A stretch of 64,000 nt of DNA from Asparagopsis taxiformis (GCA_030407315.1 JALQPE010000075.1:1-64000), one strand, 5' to 3'; positions 22,701 to 34,169 are shown, counted from the stretch's first letter. Numbers and translations: made by a program. The notes: generated from the sequence alone by a model not told the origin.

Positions 22701-23248
22701 AACCCATTGATAAGTGGCCACAATCGCTGCTGGGTTTGTTGTCTACCGTGGATATTAAAACCCTGCTGTCAATAGACGCCATGGCACACAATGTATACGT
22801 CGCAGCGTCAACGATTCCTTCGGCTGGTGACGGTCTGTTTGCAAGAGTGGATATTGATCCTGGAGATATCGTAGGGTACTATTTCGGGTCTGTGGTTTAC
22901 AAGGATTTGTACAAGGCGAAGTTGAAGACTTTCGGTACTGGACCTACTTCCTTCTCGATTGAGCGTTTCCAGAAGTACGCTGTTCAAATTAAGGATGCAA
23001 ATGTGAAATGTCTGATGCCATCCACGTCTGCAAGTCCAATCTTCATTGTTCCATTCGAGTATTGTGCGGCATCGAAAATCAACGACCCAACGTTTGTGGA
23101 CCCAGCGGAGGGAACTGAGCGTCCGTCGCGTTCTGCTAATGTTAGTTTCTCTTCCCCCATACAAGAAGTTCTTGATGAGACATCTGTATCAACCTATCAA
23201 GTTGTATGCGTCACTGCCAATGTGCCCATTTCAGCTGGCTCAGAGTAA
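19800..23248 (+). pseudogene. ParB-like/amino-methyltransferase-SET gene of E2, two lesions
   Basis: ATG at 19800 (MAEVRRRHGLVVTRSENG) opens 763 codons: a diverged N-terminal region in the position of ParB, a helical middle, a KRRR stretch, then QLVLTDPPYNTRR at about 21783-21820 and RKGGHVLIF. At 22025-22030 a GTGTGT run shifts the frame by two; the rest continues with PEQKTVALMQELIGRFSHQG, DMFAGTFSTAVA, a linker, and a SET domain (GDGLFARVDIDPGDIVGYYF, INDPTF). TAA at 23246 interrupts the final block, after which FIEYGHEIL, matching FVDYGSRYW of the intact homologue, is still readable. So it would be a beta-class DNA amino-methyltransferase plus SET, now inactivated by a 2-bp slip and one stop. 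Low decay suggests recent loss. Confidence 0.85.
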
Positions 23249-23713
23249 TTCATCGAGTACGGACACGAAATACTTTTCTGTGTAACCAGCACCCTGTCAG
23301 GAGAAATGTTGAGAAGTAAATGTTTTCCCATCTTCCTTTACACCCTGTTCATAAAATTCAAATAAGTGTATGCGAGACAGGATGTAAATCCTTGCACAAG
23401 TCTCCTAAACGACGTAAAATACGAGCGTAAAATTTGGTAATTTTTTTGGCTGTGAAATTACTGCAGTAAAAAGCGATCTAGCTTGTGCACTTAGGTAGAT
23501 CGCTTTTTACTGCAGTAATTTCAGAGCCAAAGAAATTACCAAATTTTACAGTATAGCTTGTGGCGCCTATGGTGCCTTTTCGGCGACTGCTCTAGTCTGA
23601 GCTCTAGTCTGCACTCAACACGACCGTTGCTTCAATGATGTCATTAAGCAAAATGGTATGGCTTAAGTTCACTTTCTACAATACACGGTCTTTGACGCAG
23701 CTCGACTGTGTAT
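23194..23713. repeat. direct arm of a permuted inverted duplication
   Basis: Segment A (23194-23428, the last codons of the methyltransferase gene plus its 3' flank), M2, then segment B (about 23560-23713). A and B recur inverted at 24142-24520, but fused B-to-A with the M elements outside instead of between them. Confidence 0.8.
23429..23547. repeat. M palindrome, copy 2
   Basis: Lies 180 bp after the E2 methyltransferase stop codon. Uses GATCTAGCTTGTGCAC at the centre and GGCTGTGAAATTACTGCAG arms. Confidence 0.9.
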
Positions 23714-24019
23714 GATGGTTCTGTACCACACCTTGTGAGTGTCACGATTGTTTGCTCGCAAGCGCAAGTAGCTCCACTAAGGGAGAGACAGACCAGAACA
23801 TGTATTCGTGGTCATGCTTCGTGCATTACCATACGGTGCATTTAGATTAGTTCATGTACATCCGGGTGAATATAGCGATGGAAAAGTAGAGGAACAACTA
23901 CATTGCATTGCTCGCTGGCTTCCGTTCCGATGGTTGAGATGCCCGAAACAGAGGGTATTGGTCCGCGGTATGCGGGGAGATATGCAAGGCAAGTGCCACA
24001 GGCGCCACAAGCTAGACTG

Positions 24020-24141
24020 TAAAATTTGGTATTTTTTTTGGCTGTGAAATTACTGCAGTAAAAAGCGATCTAGCTTGTGCACTTAGGTAGATCGCTTTTT
24101 ACTGCAGTAATTTCACAGCCAAAAAAATTACCAAATTTTAC
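24020..24141. repeat. M palindrome, copy 3
   Basis: Nearly identical to copy 2. Forms the left edge of the inverted A'-B' segment. Between 23714 and 24019 nothing recognised is present. Confidence 0.9.
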
Positions 24142-24520
24142 GCTAGGATTTTACGTCGTTTAGGGGACCTGTGCAAGGATTTACATCCTGTCTCGCTTAC
24201 ACTTATTTGAATTTTATGAACAGGGTGTAAAGGAAGATGGGAAAACATTTACTTCTCAACATTTCTCCTGACAGGGTGCTGGTTACACAGAAAAGTATTT
24301 CGTGTCCGTACTCGATGAATTACTCTGAGCCAGCTGAAATGGGCACATTGGCAGTGACGCATACAACTTGATAGACACAGTCAAGCTGCGTCAAAGACCG
24401 TTTATTGTAGAAAGTAAACGTAAGCCATTCTGTTTTGCTCAATAAAATCATCGAAGCAACGGTCGCGTTTAGTGCAGGCTAGAGCAGTCGCCGAAAAGGC
24501 GCCACGGGTCAGCTCAAGAT
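24142..24520. repeat. inverted arm (A' then B') of the permuted duplication
   Basis: 24142-24374 is the reverse complement of 23194-23428, including the methyltransferase 3' end. 24376-24520 is the reverse complement of 23560-23713. The joint reads, on the minus strand, CTTGACTGTGT then CTATCAAGTTG, a junction absent from the direct arm. Confidence 0.8.
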
Positions 24521-24536
24521 GCGCTTAAAATTTGGA

Positions 24537-24645
24537 AATTTTTTTCGCTCTGAAATTACTGCAGTAAAAAGTGATCTACCTAAGTGCACAAAGCTAGATC
24601 ACTTTTTACTGCAGTAATTTCAGAGCGAAAAAAATTACCAAATTT
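24537..24645. repeat. M palindrome, copy 4
   Basis: Right edge of the inverted segment and last palindrome before the ParB-dioxygenase gene. Arms GCTCTGAAATTACTGCAG and GTGATCTACC. 24646-25152 then holds a pyrimidine-rich stretch with a CT microsatellite (24904-24930), probably leader sequence. Confidence 0.9.
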
Positions 24646-25152
24646 AATGCCCATCCTCCATTCTCTCCATGACCGTTCAATATGAGTTCTGATTGATTAG
24701 GACGCAACCGGCGGATATTATGCGCATTAGTTGTTACATTGCGCTGTCCCACGGTCCTGTTTGGACAACCTTCAAGTGCATACCTTACACGACCATCCAC
24801 TTCTTCTTTCTCGGCTCCTACTCATCTGCTACTCTCTCTGCTTCTTCTGCACCTGAAAAGCAATCCCGATCGAGGACTTCCCCCTACGAGACGCACTGTT
24901 CCGCTCTCTCTCTCTCTCTCTTTCTCTCTTTCACTCCCTACACCAATCTCTCCACCTCTACCTGCCTCTCTCTGCCAACCTTTCAGAGATCCTCTCTACC
25001 ACTTCATTGCCAATCTCTCTGGCACTATCCACCACACTCTCCCTCACACTGTCTCTCTAAAGCGACAGTCTATCTCTCCTCAACCATCTCTATTCTCCTA
25101 TCCCCCTCTCTTTCTCACTACACTTCCGCGCTACCCACTCGGCAAAAACAAC

Positions 25153-28100
25153 ATGCCTCCGCGTACTATCCCTCTGTCGACCACCAGTGCAGCTCGAGAG
25201 CTCACCATCCCTTCCATGTCCCGCACTGGCACCTCGCTTTCGAACTACCTATTCAGGGAAACGAAACTTCCGATCGCTGACATTCATGTCACGGAAGAAA
25301 CATCCCGCGAGGTTGATGTCTCTCATATTGAAGTGCTGTTCCAGAAGATGGTTCTCGAAGGCTTTCAGACCTCTTCTGTGGGCTCCATGACTGTGGTAAA
25401 TCTACCATTTGGGCCCGATGGAACACGCTACTACACAGCGGACGGTCTTCATTGTCGTGGAGCTCTGGTGCGGGCGAAGGAGGAACAGGTTGAGCGTTTA
25501 GCTTCCGTTGTGGACAACGTTCCTGTCCAGGAAGCCTTGAGGCCGGATGGTGCGCCAATGACTATGGAGGATTTCCTTTACCTCAGTCAGCGGTTGAATG
25601 AGCTTGTTCACACTGTTTTGCCAACCACCATCCGGGATCGTATACATGCTATCATTAGCATATAAAATTGCAACCTCAAGTACGCTCAACCTGGGGATAG
25701 GAATCTGGCCAACATGACGGCTTCGCAGCTGTCTAATTGGTTCTTCCAACGTCATTTTTCTGGCATCCTCCGGAAGAGTACCGTGACGTCCATCGTCAAT
25801 GTGGCTATGAATATGCGACGTTCGCCTCGCACGTACGCAGCCTACAAGATGGCTTCCGGGAGGAAGGAGAACGAGGTCGGCATCAGCCTTCTGGTCCTAA
25901 AAGAAACAGCATTCACGAAGGCTGAAGACCGTGCTAGTGAATTGATGGTCAAATGCCTTCACTACCGGTCTGTGCTGCTGATGCATTCGTTTGGACGTAT
26001 CCCAGGTCTCCAGCTCCGTACATATCTCAATTACGTTAGAGATTTCTACGAGGTCATCCGTGAACTAGCACCCATGGTTGACCTCAGTACGGAGCAATTG
26101 GCAGACCTGGAAGACCTTGAACCGGATGGAAAGGAAATGATCCCGACCTGGAAATCCGTGTTCAAGCGTATGGTTCAGTACGAGGAGGAGCCGGTGCCGA
26201 AGAGAACGGAGAACCAAGATCTTCGTATAGAAGATTTCCGTTCGGTCATCCAGCATCTTTTCAATGTTGCACCGAAGCAACAGAATCCTCCTCGTACTGA
26301 GCCGTTGGACTCTGCTGCGAATACCACTCCCGCCAATGACGTGGTAATGGAGGAGGGTGCGAGGGCTTCAACGAGTGCTCCTCCTGCACCTGTCCCTCCG
26401 CCAGGATCACCATCGCAAGTGCCTGGCAAGGATCGTTCTCCGACACAGTTCGGAGAAACTATCATCGAGCCTCTCCCTGTCCCCCTTCCCTCTGAGCCCC
26501 TCCCAGAGGATGAAACTGGTCCCTTGGACATTTCTGCTGCTGTTCCACCTGAACAAACGCAGCAGAATGCTCCCGGGTCCTCAGGCAATCCCACCACCCC
26601 TCCTGCCAATCCTACCACCCCTCCTGCCAATCCCACCACCCCTTCTCCTCATCCCTCCCCCTCTCCTCCCAATCCCACCACCCCTTCTCCTCATCCCTCT
26701 CCTGCTCAGTCTCCCATGGCTGTCTCAACCCCCTCCGCTGCCCGGGTTCCATCTTCTCCCCCAAGTCTCCTATGGCTGTGTCACCACCCTCCCCTGCTCC
26801 AGTTCCCCCCACACCTATGGGGGAACAGCAGAACCCCGAAATTGCGGAAGTCTCTGAACCGCTGGGGGGTGGTGCGGAGTATCCCGTTTCGCGTGCCACT
26901 CGCATTCCGGCCGACGAAACTACTCCACGCCCCTTCCCTTGCTCTCTTGGACCGCACTGTCGCTTTCCCGGCTCTGCCGCTGTGCACAAATGCACAGCGT
27001 GCAACTCTAAGCCAGTTCACAATCTGTGCGACTATCCCCGCGTCCACCATCTCATCCCCATCAAGTACCTGAATCAAGGTGAGCGAGACATGGTCTTCGT
27101 CTGCTCCCGTCGGTGCTATGATGGTCGTCAACCCAATGACGCCCCTTCTTGGACCCCTCCTGCAGGGGTCACGTTACAAGAAGCGTTGGATGGCGATGAG
27201 TTCAATCCTTTCGCAAAGGAGGCTCAACGACCGAGTCGGTGGAACAGGACAAGGGTGAAGCGGGTGTCAAGGACAAGAGGAGCACCGTAGGAGAGAAGAC
27301 TCCCATATCTCTGGGCAAGGTCAAGAAGCCCTCCAAGAGTACCCGCCGAGGGGAAAAGAGGAAAAGGGACGATACCTTTAGTCCGCTTCCGGCCCGGGTT
27401 ACTCGGTCGAAGACCAGAAGTGCTGCCGTTGCAGAGCAGCTCATCGCTCTTGGCAGCACTTCTTCCCCTCCTCCCTCTCTTCCGCTTCCTGGTCAACCCC
27501 CGTCTTCGGGTGAGAAGGAGCGTGACAATGAAGGTGAGAGTGAGGAGGAGGAAGAAACCCCCACGAAATCGAAGGTGACTTCGAAGGGGTTTCTGGTCCA
27601 CCGGTACGAGGACGAACAGCCGAGTCCACCTCCCCACCTCCTCGAGAATACTTCCGTAGCCGAAGCTGAATCGTTCGTCCGTTCAGTTTCGAGCCTACTT
27701 CATCCTGAACACCGCTCTGGGTTCTACTTGACGGAAGGGGAGGTGGAGGAACTGAGGGAGGATATTGACTCCATGGCTGGTTCTTCGTCCATCGAGAGGG
27801 CTGTGTATTTCGAGCGGGCAAGGGCTAGTATTGATTCTGATGGATATGTTGTCCTGGAGAACATACTAGGAGCTAAGGAAGTGCGGTCTAGTATCCACGA
27901 CCTTCTGGCAGCCTTTGCGAAGAAGTTCTCGGAAGACGAGGAAGGTGCGTGGATTTCGATTCTCAATTCCGGTTCTACAGCCAAGGATGCAGAAGGGGGG
28001 CCGTCTCGGCAACGGTACATGACCCCCTGCAAGGCCGTTGTCGAAGACCTGGACACGCTTGCGTCTGGTCCAATCGCTCACGATAAGGTTTCTGTGGGTG

Positions 28101-28756
28101 TTCTACTGGCTATTATAGCAGAAAAGCTCCACTTAGAAGATTCCGTTTCTTCATTGAAGGGATTCAAGGAAGGCACCAAGCTCAGGTTTGGCAGAACAGG
28201 TCTTCGGATGCTGCTCACAGGGTCGGGCTGTGATCGTCAGATACCTCATCTGGACTTCACATACCCCGGTCCACCGCCAGGGGAACCCAACCGATACTAC
28301 GGTAAACCTGCACCAGATCCTGACTATGCATTCATTGAAACTGGTGCAGTTGGTTCCCCGATTCTGGTACGACCTCGCAGCCATACCTTCCTCAACTCCC
28401 CACGCAAGGCCTTCCTGGACGTCTGGCCCCATCTCGTTCCCAAGTTGGTCTGGATACCTCCCTTCTCTGTTTTTGTCTCTCGTGGAGACTTGGAACATGC
28501 AGGTCCAGGATGGCAGGACCACGATTTCGTGAAGACCAGGCTTTCCAACACTGGAATGCCGTATGGTCACCATATTCGGGTCCACACAATGGCTGCGCGT
28601 GTCTCCTCCGAGCTCGTCAACGACCTAGTTTATGCGCCAGGGCTGGGTGACGACCCCAATGCTCTGCCGGAGCCCTACGATTTCGATCACGACTACGTGT
28701 CGGATAGTGATAAGGAAGAGGAAAGTAGTAGCGAAGAGTATATTACAGTTGAATAG
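25153..28756 (+). pseudogene. ParB-like/2OG-Fe(II) dioxygenase gene of E2, three lesions
   Basis: ATG at 25153. The N-terminal 170 codons look ParB-like in position (LPIADIHVTEETSREVDVSH, then YTADGLHCRGAL). TAA at 25663 interrupts, and the same frame continues to about 26750 through a Pro/Thr-rich repeat linker. The frame changes there and again near 27220. Between the shifts is a Cys/His cluster (PCSLGPHC, HKCTAC, HNLC, CSRRC; about 26938-27120), which could bind zinc. The last frame ends with GLRMLLTGSG, PHLDF, then VWIPPFSVFVSRGDLEHAGP, the HxD and distal His expected of a double-stranded beta-helix 2-oxoglutarate dioxygenase. The catalytic block itself is intact. Short introns could remove some lesions, but no clear splice pair spans them. 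Confidence 0.75.
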
Positions 28757-28981
28757 ATAGCATATGAACTATAACTTGCTCTAAACTGATATTTCTCTTG
28801 TTTCCATGTTCTCCCACATTCCTATAGTCTACTTGTAGTTTGTCAGAATCTCCTTCCGTTGATAGTCCTCTGCCCTCTCCCCTTCTGGTGCATGGCAAGG
28901 TAAAGAATGGTAGTAGACTAGTTGCAACCAGTGTGCCTTCGCAAGTCGCGAAGGGCGCTGGACCCCTGGCGTTGAGGTCCT

Positions 28982-29100
28982 AAAATTTGGTAATTTTTTT
29001 CGCTCCAAAATTACTGCAGTAAAAAGCGATCTAGCAAAGTGCACCAACCTAGATCACTTTTTACTGCAGTAATTTCGGAGCGAAAAAAATTATCAAATTT
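28982..29100. repeat. M palindrome, copy 5
   Basis: Lies 226 bp after the E2 dioxygenase stop and 227 bp before the transposase ATG. Arms carry GCTCCAAAATTACTGCAG and AATTTCGGAGC. Confidence 0.9.
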
Positions 29101-29326
29101 CAACATCTCCCGTTCCATGAATGATTGCTGTTTATGGGTAGTATAGTCGTATGTGCAACTGAGCAAGGTCATAGTTAAAATATTAGACTGTAACGGTCGA
29201 CTTATTCATGTTCTCCCTTTCTACAGCTTTATATCTGTGTGTTTCGTTTCTATGCTCACTACAGCAAGGCCTACACGCGGTCCCTCACACACATATCAGA
29301 GCCTGCAAATTGTCTGTCATCGAGAC

Positions 29327-32300
29327 ATGGCAAGACCGAGAAAGTCTAGGACTGGCCTACGACTACGATACAACAATGTATACCGTGGTCGTAATCGGGC
29401 TCGGCGTTCGACTACCAGAACAGTTTCTGACCCTTTCTCCGTCCATCACATGGGCTGGAGACCAATGCAAAACCCTCTTCCTCCCCCACAAATAGACCAT
29501 GACAGCACTTTGAACATTCCCCAGAATCCAAATGCTATCAACCACCGGCTCCCAGATGCAACACCCCCTTCCTCCCCTGTCCTGGATACGGCTACAACTG
29601 GGAACAATAGCTTGCATGCTATTGCTCTGGTACCCATGGATACCACTGTCTCTCTGGAGTACGCAAAAAGCGAAGAGGGAAACACCCTACCACCTCCAGC
29701 AGTTGAAAACCTATCCACCATTCCCGACCATTGTGATATGATACTTCCTTCTAGGAGTGAACCTGCTTCTGCTGTTGCGACAGTTCCTACTGAATTCCAT
29801 CACGATAGTTCTGACGAACCCGAGGATGTATTCTCAGAACATGATACCGTGTCGAATGATAAAGACCTGCTACTACAGGAGGAGGCAGAAGCGAAGCTCC
29901 TAATCTCTTCTCCCTTTATCATGAACACGTCCAATCCAGACAAAGCTCGCAATTACATGACACAATGGACTACGCTGTATACTGTCGCAAAGCTGACAGG
30001 CTCCACAAAAAGTACTGCCGCTAGCTTGCAGGAAGATCGTGTTTTGTTCGATTTCGCGAGAAAAGGCTCAACGAATAAACATGTTCAGCAAGGTCTGCCT
30101 CATTATTCGACAATAGTGCGTAAGGTGAGACCGTGGCTATTCTACAATGCATGGTTGCGTTCAGAAACCGTTTATTTTCCTGTAAACGTAGAGCGCAGTG
30201 CAGCCCGTGTAGCTTCCTCCGCAATTCTACGAAGAAGCCGGGTCGAACGAGCAACAACAGGCCAATCAGCACCTGTACTTATCGTTCCACCAAGCGAATA
30301 TGCACGAGCAGACATTACTACGCCACAAATATTCGACCTTGCGTGGCGTGATAACACACAATTGGATGCTTCCGACTCGGATGAGTTACTAAGTTTCCAT
30401 GGTAATGTGTGTACATCCAGGATAGGAAAATTCAGAGAGTACTCTCTGAAAGGACAAAACTATACTCTGAGGGCAGAGGAGGATAAGGATGGCTCTCCGG
30501 TTCCTGCTTTCGGGGGTAGTATTGTGGAGCTTCGAGTGATATCAGGGCGGCACGCCTCTCCTCTAGATCCTACTCTCAGTTCCCTTTTCCAACAGGAATC
30601 ACTATCTTCCAGCCATGAGTCGTTCAAAGCTATCACATCTTCTTCATGGATAAACTCCGGTGCCACATTTCATAGTAGGCTTTCGGTCTCCCCGCATTCA
30701 TATGGGTCCGCCTTCATCCTTCAGAAAGAGTCGTTCCGGGAATATGCTCGGCCGGGTGATCACCTGACAGTTTTATCACCCAGTCGGAGTGCTGGAGGAT
30801 GCTATATGCTCCCAATGGGTCTTCCGCTGGACTGTCGCCGGAACAGTTCTGCTGTGCGCGTTATCGGTGTCACAGGTCCTGGTGTTAGTACAAACCATAT
30901 CCTTCGACATATCTCTAGAGACATTATTCAAGGATGTACGTCGGGGTTTCGTGATGTCGATCCAGACGGCAATGAATGTCTAATTTTCCTGGACTTTATT
31001 GGTTTCGTATCGGATTATCCTGCCTGTTCTCATGTGCTGGATGTCATGGGGCACAACGCAGACTGCCCATGCCATTTGTGTTTCTTTGTAAGAGGGGGGA
31101 AATATGGGAAGAACTCGCAGTTTGGCTACGACACCCGTTTACATTCGAGCTCTGATACACACTTTCGCACATCCGAGCGAACAGCTGCTGTTCAGTCATC
31201 GGAAAGTTCTGCAAACATCTTGAAGTATCTGGGTTTGAGAACAGTGCAAAATATCACAGACACTCCATTGCATCTCATTGAAAGACTACTTCATGAAGCT
31301 AGGTCCAAAGGGCTGGTTCCAACCGGGACACCACTCGGAAACGATGGTCTACGAATCCCTGTCGTGCCTGCTATTCTGGACCTATACCGTTCGACGTTTG
31401 TTGGAAATGACCATCTCCTCCATGGACTGGCAAAGGATGCTCTGGACAATGCTTTTTCAAGCTTGCCTAATGATGGTGTGAGAAGGCTGGCCGACAGGTT
31501 CATGGTGGATGCCCTCCGTGTATTGGGCCTCGCAAATCAGAACAGGATATATAACTTCAACGCAGGTGAAACTCATACAATCGGAATCTCGGACAGATTT
31601 GCAGTTCTCCTCGTCGCCGAACACTGCTTCAGGTCTTCTCTGAAATTCCAATCGCAGACTACAAGGTCATCCAAAGGTAGCGGTTCAAGGTCACTCCAGG
31701 CTTCTGAAGAGCAACGTCATCTGTCTCTAGAAATTGTTCGTCTCCTGTCCTCTATATCTGCAGCTACATACTTCCTACCACGAAAAAATATCGACGGTTC
31801 TGAGGCAGTACAGAGAGCTACAGGGAATTCTGCGCACAACGGTCTCCGTCGTCTGCAGCAGCTATCGAAAGAATATGCTACTCTAGTGGATGACCTGCTC
31901 AAGACTGTTCCTACCAGACAGCGGAGCACAGCGGTCTCGAAGAAACGGAAGATGCAGACAGAAGGTATAGTAACGAATGATAATGACCACATTGAGATGG
32001 AAAACAAGACTGCTGGATTCCGGGCAAGGAAGATTCTTGACAATAAGCCAAACTTGCACCGTCTCATTGAGGCATTTGAACACACTGTTCCTCTGCTCGG
32101 ACACGCTCGCCAGGTAGCTGAGCTATCATTCGAAGCAACACATCAACAAATGAAACGAGGTCTAGAGCATTCCGGAGGTGCTGACAGACAGTTGGATGCT
32201 ATGTTAGCGGCACTCGGAAACTATTGGAAAGGAAGCCTCCATCTTGCTTTGAAAAGTTTCTCCAACTCTACTCCAGCATCTGTGGGGAGACAACGTTCTA

Positions 32301-33076
32301 AACGGTTTCTCCTTCGTGTTCTATTCGGACGGGAGCACTGTAAATCCATGGAGAACCTCCCGGCTAGTACGCTGCATGACCTCTGTCAAGAACCCCTTCT
32401 CGAACATTTGAATAGGTCTTCTTTACCATTATTCTCTTCTCCATATTCATATTACTCGTGGACAGGAGTTCCCTCTTCATTACCACAGCAGGATTTTTCC
32501 TGTGGGCAGAATTCGGATGCAGTCATGCTTCGTGGAAAACCTTGCAAGGGAGCAAGTCTCGGTTCTGCCCACCCTGCCTGTGCAGCTTCGCCCTCTGCTG
32601 CGTCTCGGGACTTTTCAAAGCCACAAGAAATAGCTTCTGGATGTGTAGTACAAGCTTGCTACTCAGCTTCCCCGTCTTCTAGAATTCTACAGAAGACGTG
32701 TTCGCCTTCTTTTTGGGCTGTTACCACCGTGTTTGACCTGACTATTGATGGAAACATTGCTTCACCTGGAAACGTTTGCATACACGAATCTCACCAGGAA
32801 AACCTGTCTCCACCACACGCTATTGTTCTTCCAGTTATCAAGCAGAAGTCGTCCCCCACTACGTTTGCTCCGAACACCGATTCCGGCTCCTGGTTTCTCC
32901 CTCTCACTTCAGGGGTTCGTAAGGTTGGTGTCCTCCACAATTGTAGCCCTTCATTATGTTCTGTGGAGCAAGGCACTTCGAATGGAGGAATTACGCATGG
33001 AGGTCCTTCGTTTATGGATGGTGGTTCCTTCTCTATTTTCGCAAGAGCAGATGGATATCCGCCAAGGACTGCATGA
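29327..33076 (+). CDS. CACTA-like transposase of E2
   Basis: The frame opens at 29153, but the ATG at 29327 (MARPRKSRTGLR, basic) matches the start style of the E1 and E3 transposases, giving 1249 residues. Conserved blocks: RPGDHLTVLSPSRSAGGCYM then LPMG, GPGVSTNHILRHI, FLDFIGFVSDYPACSHVLDV, HNADCPCHLC (CxxC), LLHGLAKDALDNAF, KPNLHRLIEAFEHTVPLLGH, ELSFEATHQQMKRGLEH, and the C-terminal ADGYPPRTA. These are the order and motifs of the E3 protein, so they belong to one family of DDE transposases that cut and paste the element. No lesion is seen although both neighbouring genes are broken, so it could still act in trans. M6 follows 290 bp after the stop. Confidence 0.8.
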   Translation: MARPRKSRTGLRLRYNNVYRGRNRARRSTTRTVSDPFSVHHMGWRPMQNPLPPPQIDHDSTLNIPQNPNAINHRLPDATPPSSPVLDTATTGNNSLHAIALVPMDTTVSLEYAKSEEGNTLPPPAVENLSTIPDHCDMILPSRSEPASAVATVPTEFHHDSSDEPEDVFSEHDTVSNDKDLLLQEEAEAKLLISSPFIMNTSNPDKARNYMTQWTTLYTVAKLTGSTKSTAASLQEDRVLFDFARKGSTNKHVQQGLPHYSTIVRKVRPWLFYNAWLRSETVYFPVNVERSAARVASSAILRRSRVERATTGQSAPVLIVPPSEYARADITTPQIFDLAWRDNTQLDASDSDELLSFHGNVCTSRIGKFREYSLKGQNYTLRAEEDKDGSPVPAFGGSIVELRVISGRHASPLDPTLSSLFQQESLSSSHESFKAITSSSWINSGATFHSRLSVSPHSYGSAFILQKESFREYARPGDHLTVLSPSRSAGGCYMLPMGLPLDCRRNSSAVRVIGVTGPGVSTNHILRHISRDIIQGCTSGFRDVDPDGNECLIFLDFIGFVSDYPACSHVLDVMGHNADCPCHLCFFVRGGKYGKNSQFGYDTRLHSSSDTHFRTSERTAAVQSSESSANILKYLGLRTVQNITDTPLHLIERLLHEARSKGLVPTGTPLGNDGLRIPVVPAILDLYRSTFVGNDHLLHGLAKDALDNAFSSLPNDGVRRLADRFMVDALRVLGLANQNRIYNFNAGETHTIGISDRFAVLLVAEHCFRSSLKFQSQTTRSSKGSGSRSLQASEEQRHLSLEIVRLLSSISAATYFLPRKNIDGSEAVQRATGNSAHNGLRRLQQLSKEYATLVDDLLKTVPTRQRSTAVSKKRKMQTEGIVTNDNDHIEMENKTAGFRARKILDNKPNLHRLIEAFEHTVPLLGHARQVAELSFEATHQQMKRGLEHSGGADRQLDAMLAALGNYWKGSLHLALKSFSNSTPASVGRQRSKRFLLRVLFGREHCKSMENLPASTLHDLCQEPLLEHLNRSSLPLFSSPYSYYSWTGVPSSLPQQDFSCGQNSDAVMLRGKPCKGASLGSAHPACAASPSAASRDFSKPQEIASGCVVQACYSASPSSRILQKTCSPSFWAVTTVFDLTIDGNIASPGNVCIHESHQENLSPPHAIVLPVIKQKSSPTTFAPNTDSGSWFLPLTSGVRKVGVLHNCSPSLCSVEQGTSNGGITHGGPSFMDGGSFSIFARADGYPPRTA

Positions 33077-33366
33077 TACTCTAGGGTCTAGTACATAAGC
33101 TTTTCTACCATATTACTTCCCGTAAGCAAACTTCCTCATATTGTAGCGTTTCCGTCACATACATCCACCTTGACATTGGCCATACTTAAGTCCCTTGTCC
33201 CAAAACCTGTGAGACACTATGTTCTATTCTATGTAACCATCTCTAATTCCTCGTCTATACCATTCATGCTTCTTCCAGAGCTTATCCTTTCCTTGAACTG
33301 CCTCAAGCATGAACCAGCATCCTCAGGGCGGAACGTACCACAATAAAATTAAAGTTAAATTAGGTT

Positions 33367-33482
33367 TCTTTTACTGCAGTAAAAACTGATCTACCAAATG
33401 CATCTTCCTAGATCACTTTTTACTGCAGTAAAAAGTGATCTACCAAATGCATCTTCCTAGATCACTTTTTACTGCAGTAACT
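33367..33482. repeat. M palindrome, copy 6 (doubled core)
   Basis: TTTTACTGCAGTAAAAA and GATCTACCAAATGCATCTTCC occur twice in tandem, so the core is duplicated and the outer AAATTTGG arms are degraded. It follows the transposase stop by 290 bp. Confidence 0.85.
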
Positions 33483-33568
33483 AGTCATTTTTTTTCTAAT
33501 TTTTCATCATTGGCTCCTCAGCCTGCAATACACGTTTCCGCTCACACGCGTGCAGCTGCACGCCAGCT

Positions 33569-33608
33569 GTAATGAAATAGAACACTACCTAGTGTTCTAT
33601 TTCATTAC
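33569..33608. repeat. 40-bp palindrome
   Basis: GTAATGAAATAGAACACTA, a short centre, then the complement. It stands where the foldback stands in E1 and E3, between the transposase side and the intron-bearing region. Confidence 0.85.
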
Positions 33609-34169
33609 GTGTTCATGACGAGTCCATCTCGAGTCCATGACGTGTTCATAGATCATCGATGATTTGTTTCTGATTTGTCAGTACGAAAAACGCGCGCTTT
33701 CTCACTACGCAAGTGAAATAAGCGACCTCTGGGCTCACTCTGAAGCAGTATTTAAGCCTTGCGTCACCCCGGGCAACATCGCCAGCACCTTTCGCTCGGA
33801 GCACACCACCTACGCAGGATGGGGCGGCGGAGTGCAACCACATCCCTGCGGATGTGATTGTGCCCCGCCGCCTCCATCCTACGATAAGGTTTTCCAGCTC
33901 ATTTAGTCTTTTAGCCATTCCTCCCATTGTCTTTTTCTGCGGTTCTTCGTTGTTCTTCTGCTAACATACTTTTCTGCCTTTCCTACTTTCTGTTTCGTCT
34001 TTCTCCAGGGCTACTGTCATTACTACGTTTTCTCACTTCTAATCGATCTTTTGGCATACCGTTTCCAGCACTAACCACTGTGTCATCCACTTCTTTCCAT
34101 CTATGTGCCAGCAGAAGTTTCTGGGTTCTCTACAATCCGCTTACTCAAGCTCTGGCTCCACTATAAACG

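Noticed and set aside
23246..23248. TAA as normal end of the methyltransferase-SET gene
   Set aside because: FIEYGHEIL follows in frame and matches the terminal SET block of the intact homologue, so the stop looks premature.
24693..25280. 195-codon plus-strand ORF overlapping the dioxygenase start
   Set aside because: Ser/Leu/Pro-rich product of a CT-rich leader; the ParB-dioxygenase frame is the conserved one.
25663..25665. Separate short ParB-only gene at 25153-25665
   Set aside because: The same frame continues after the TAA with the region expected from the longer homologues, so this is one interrupted gene.
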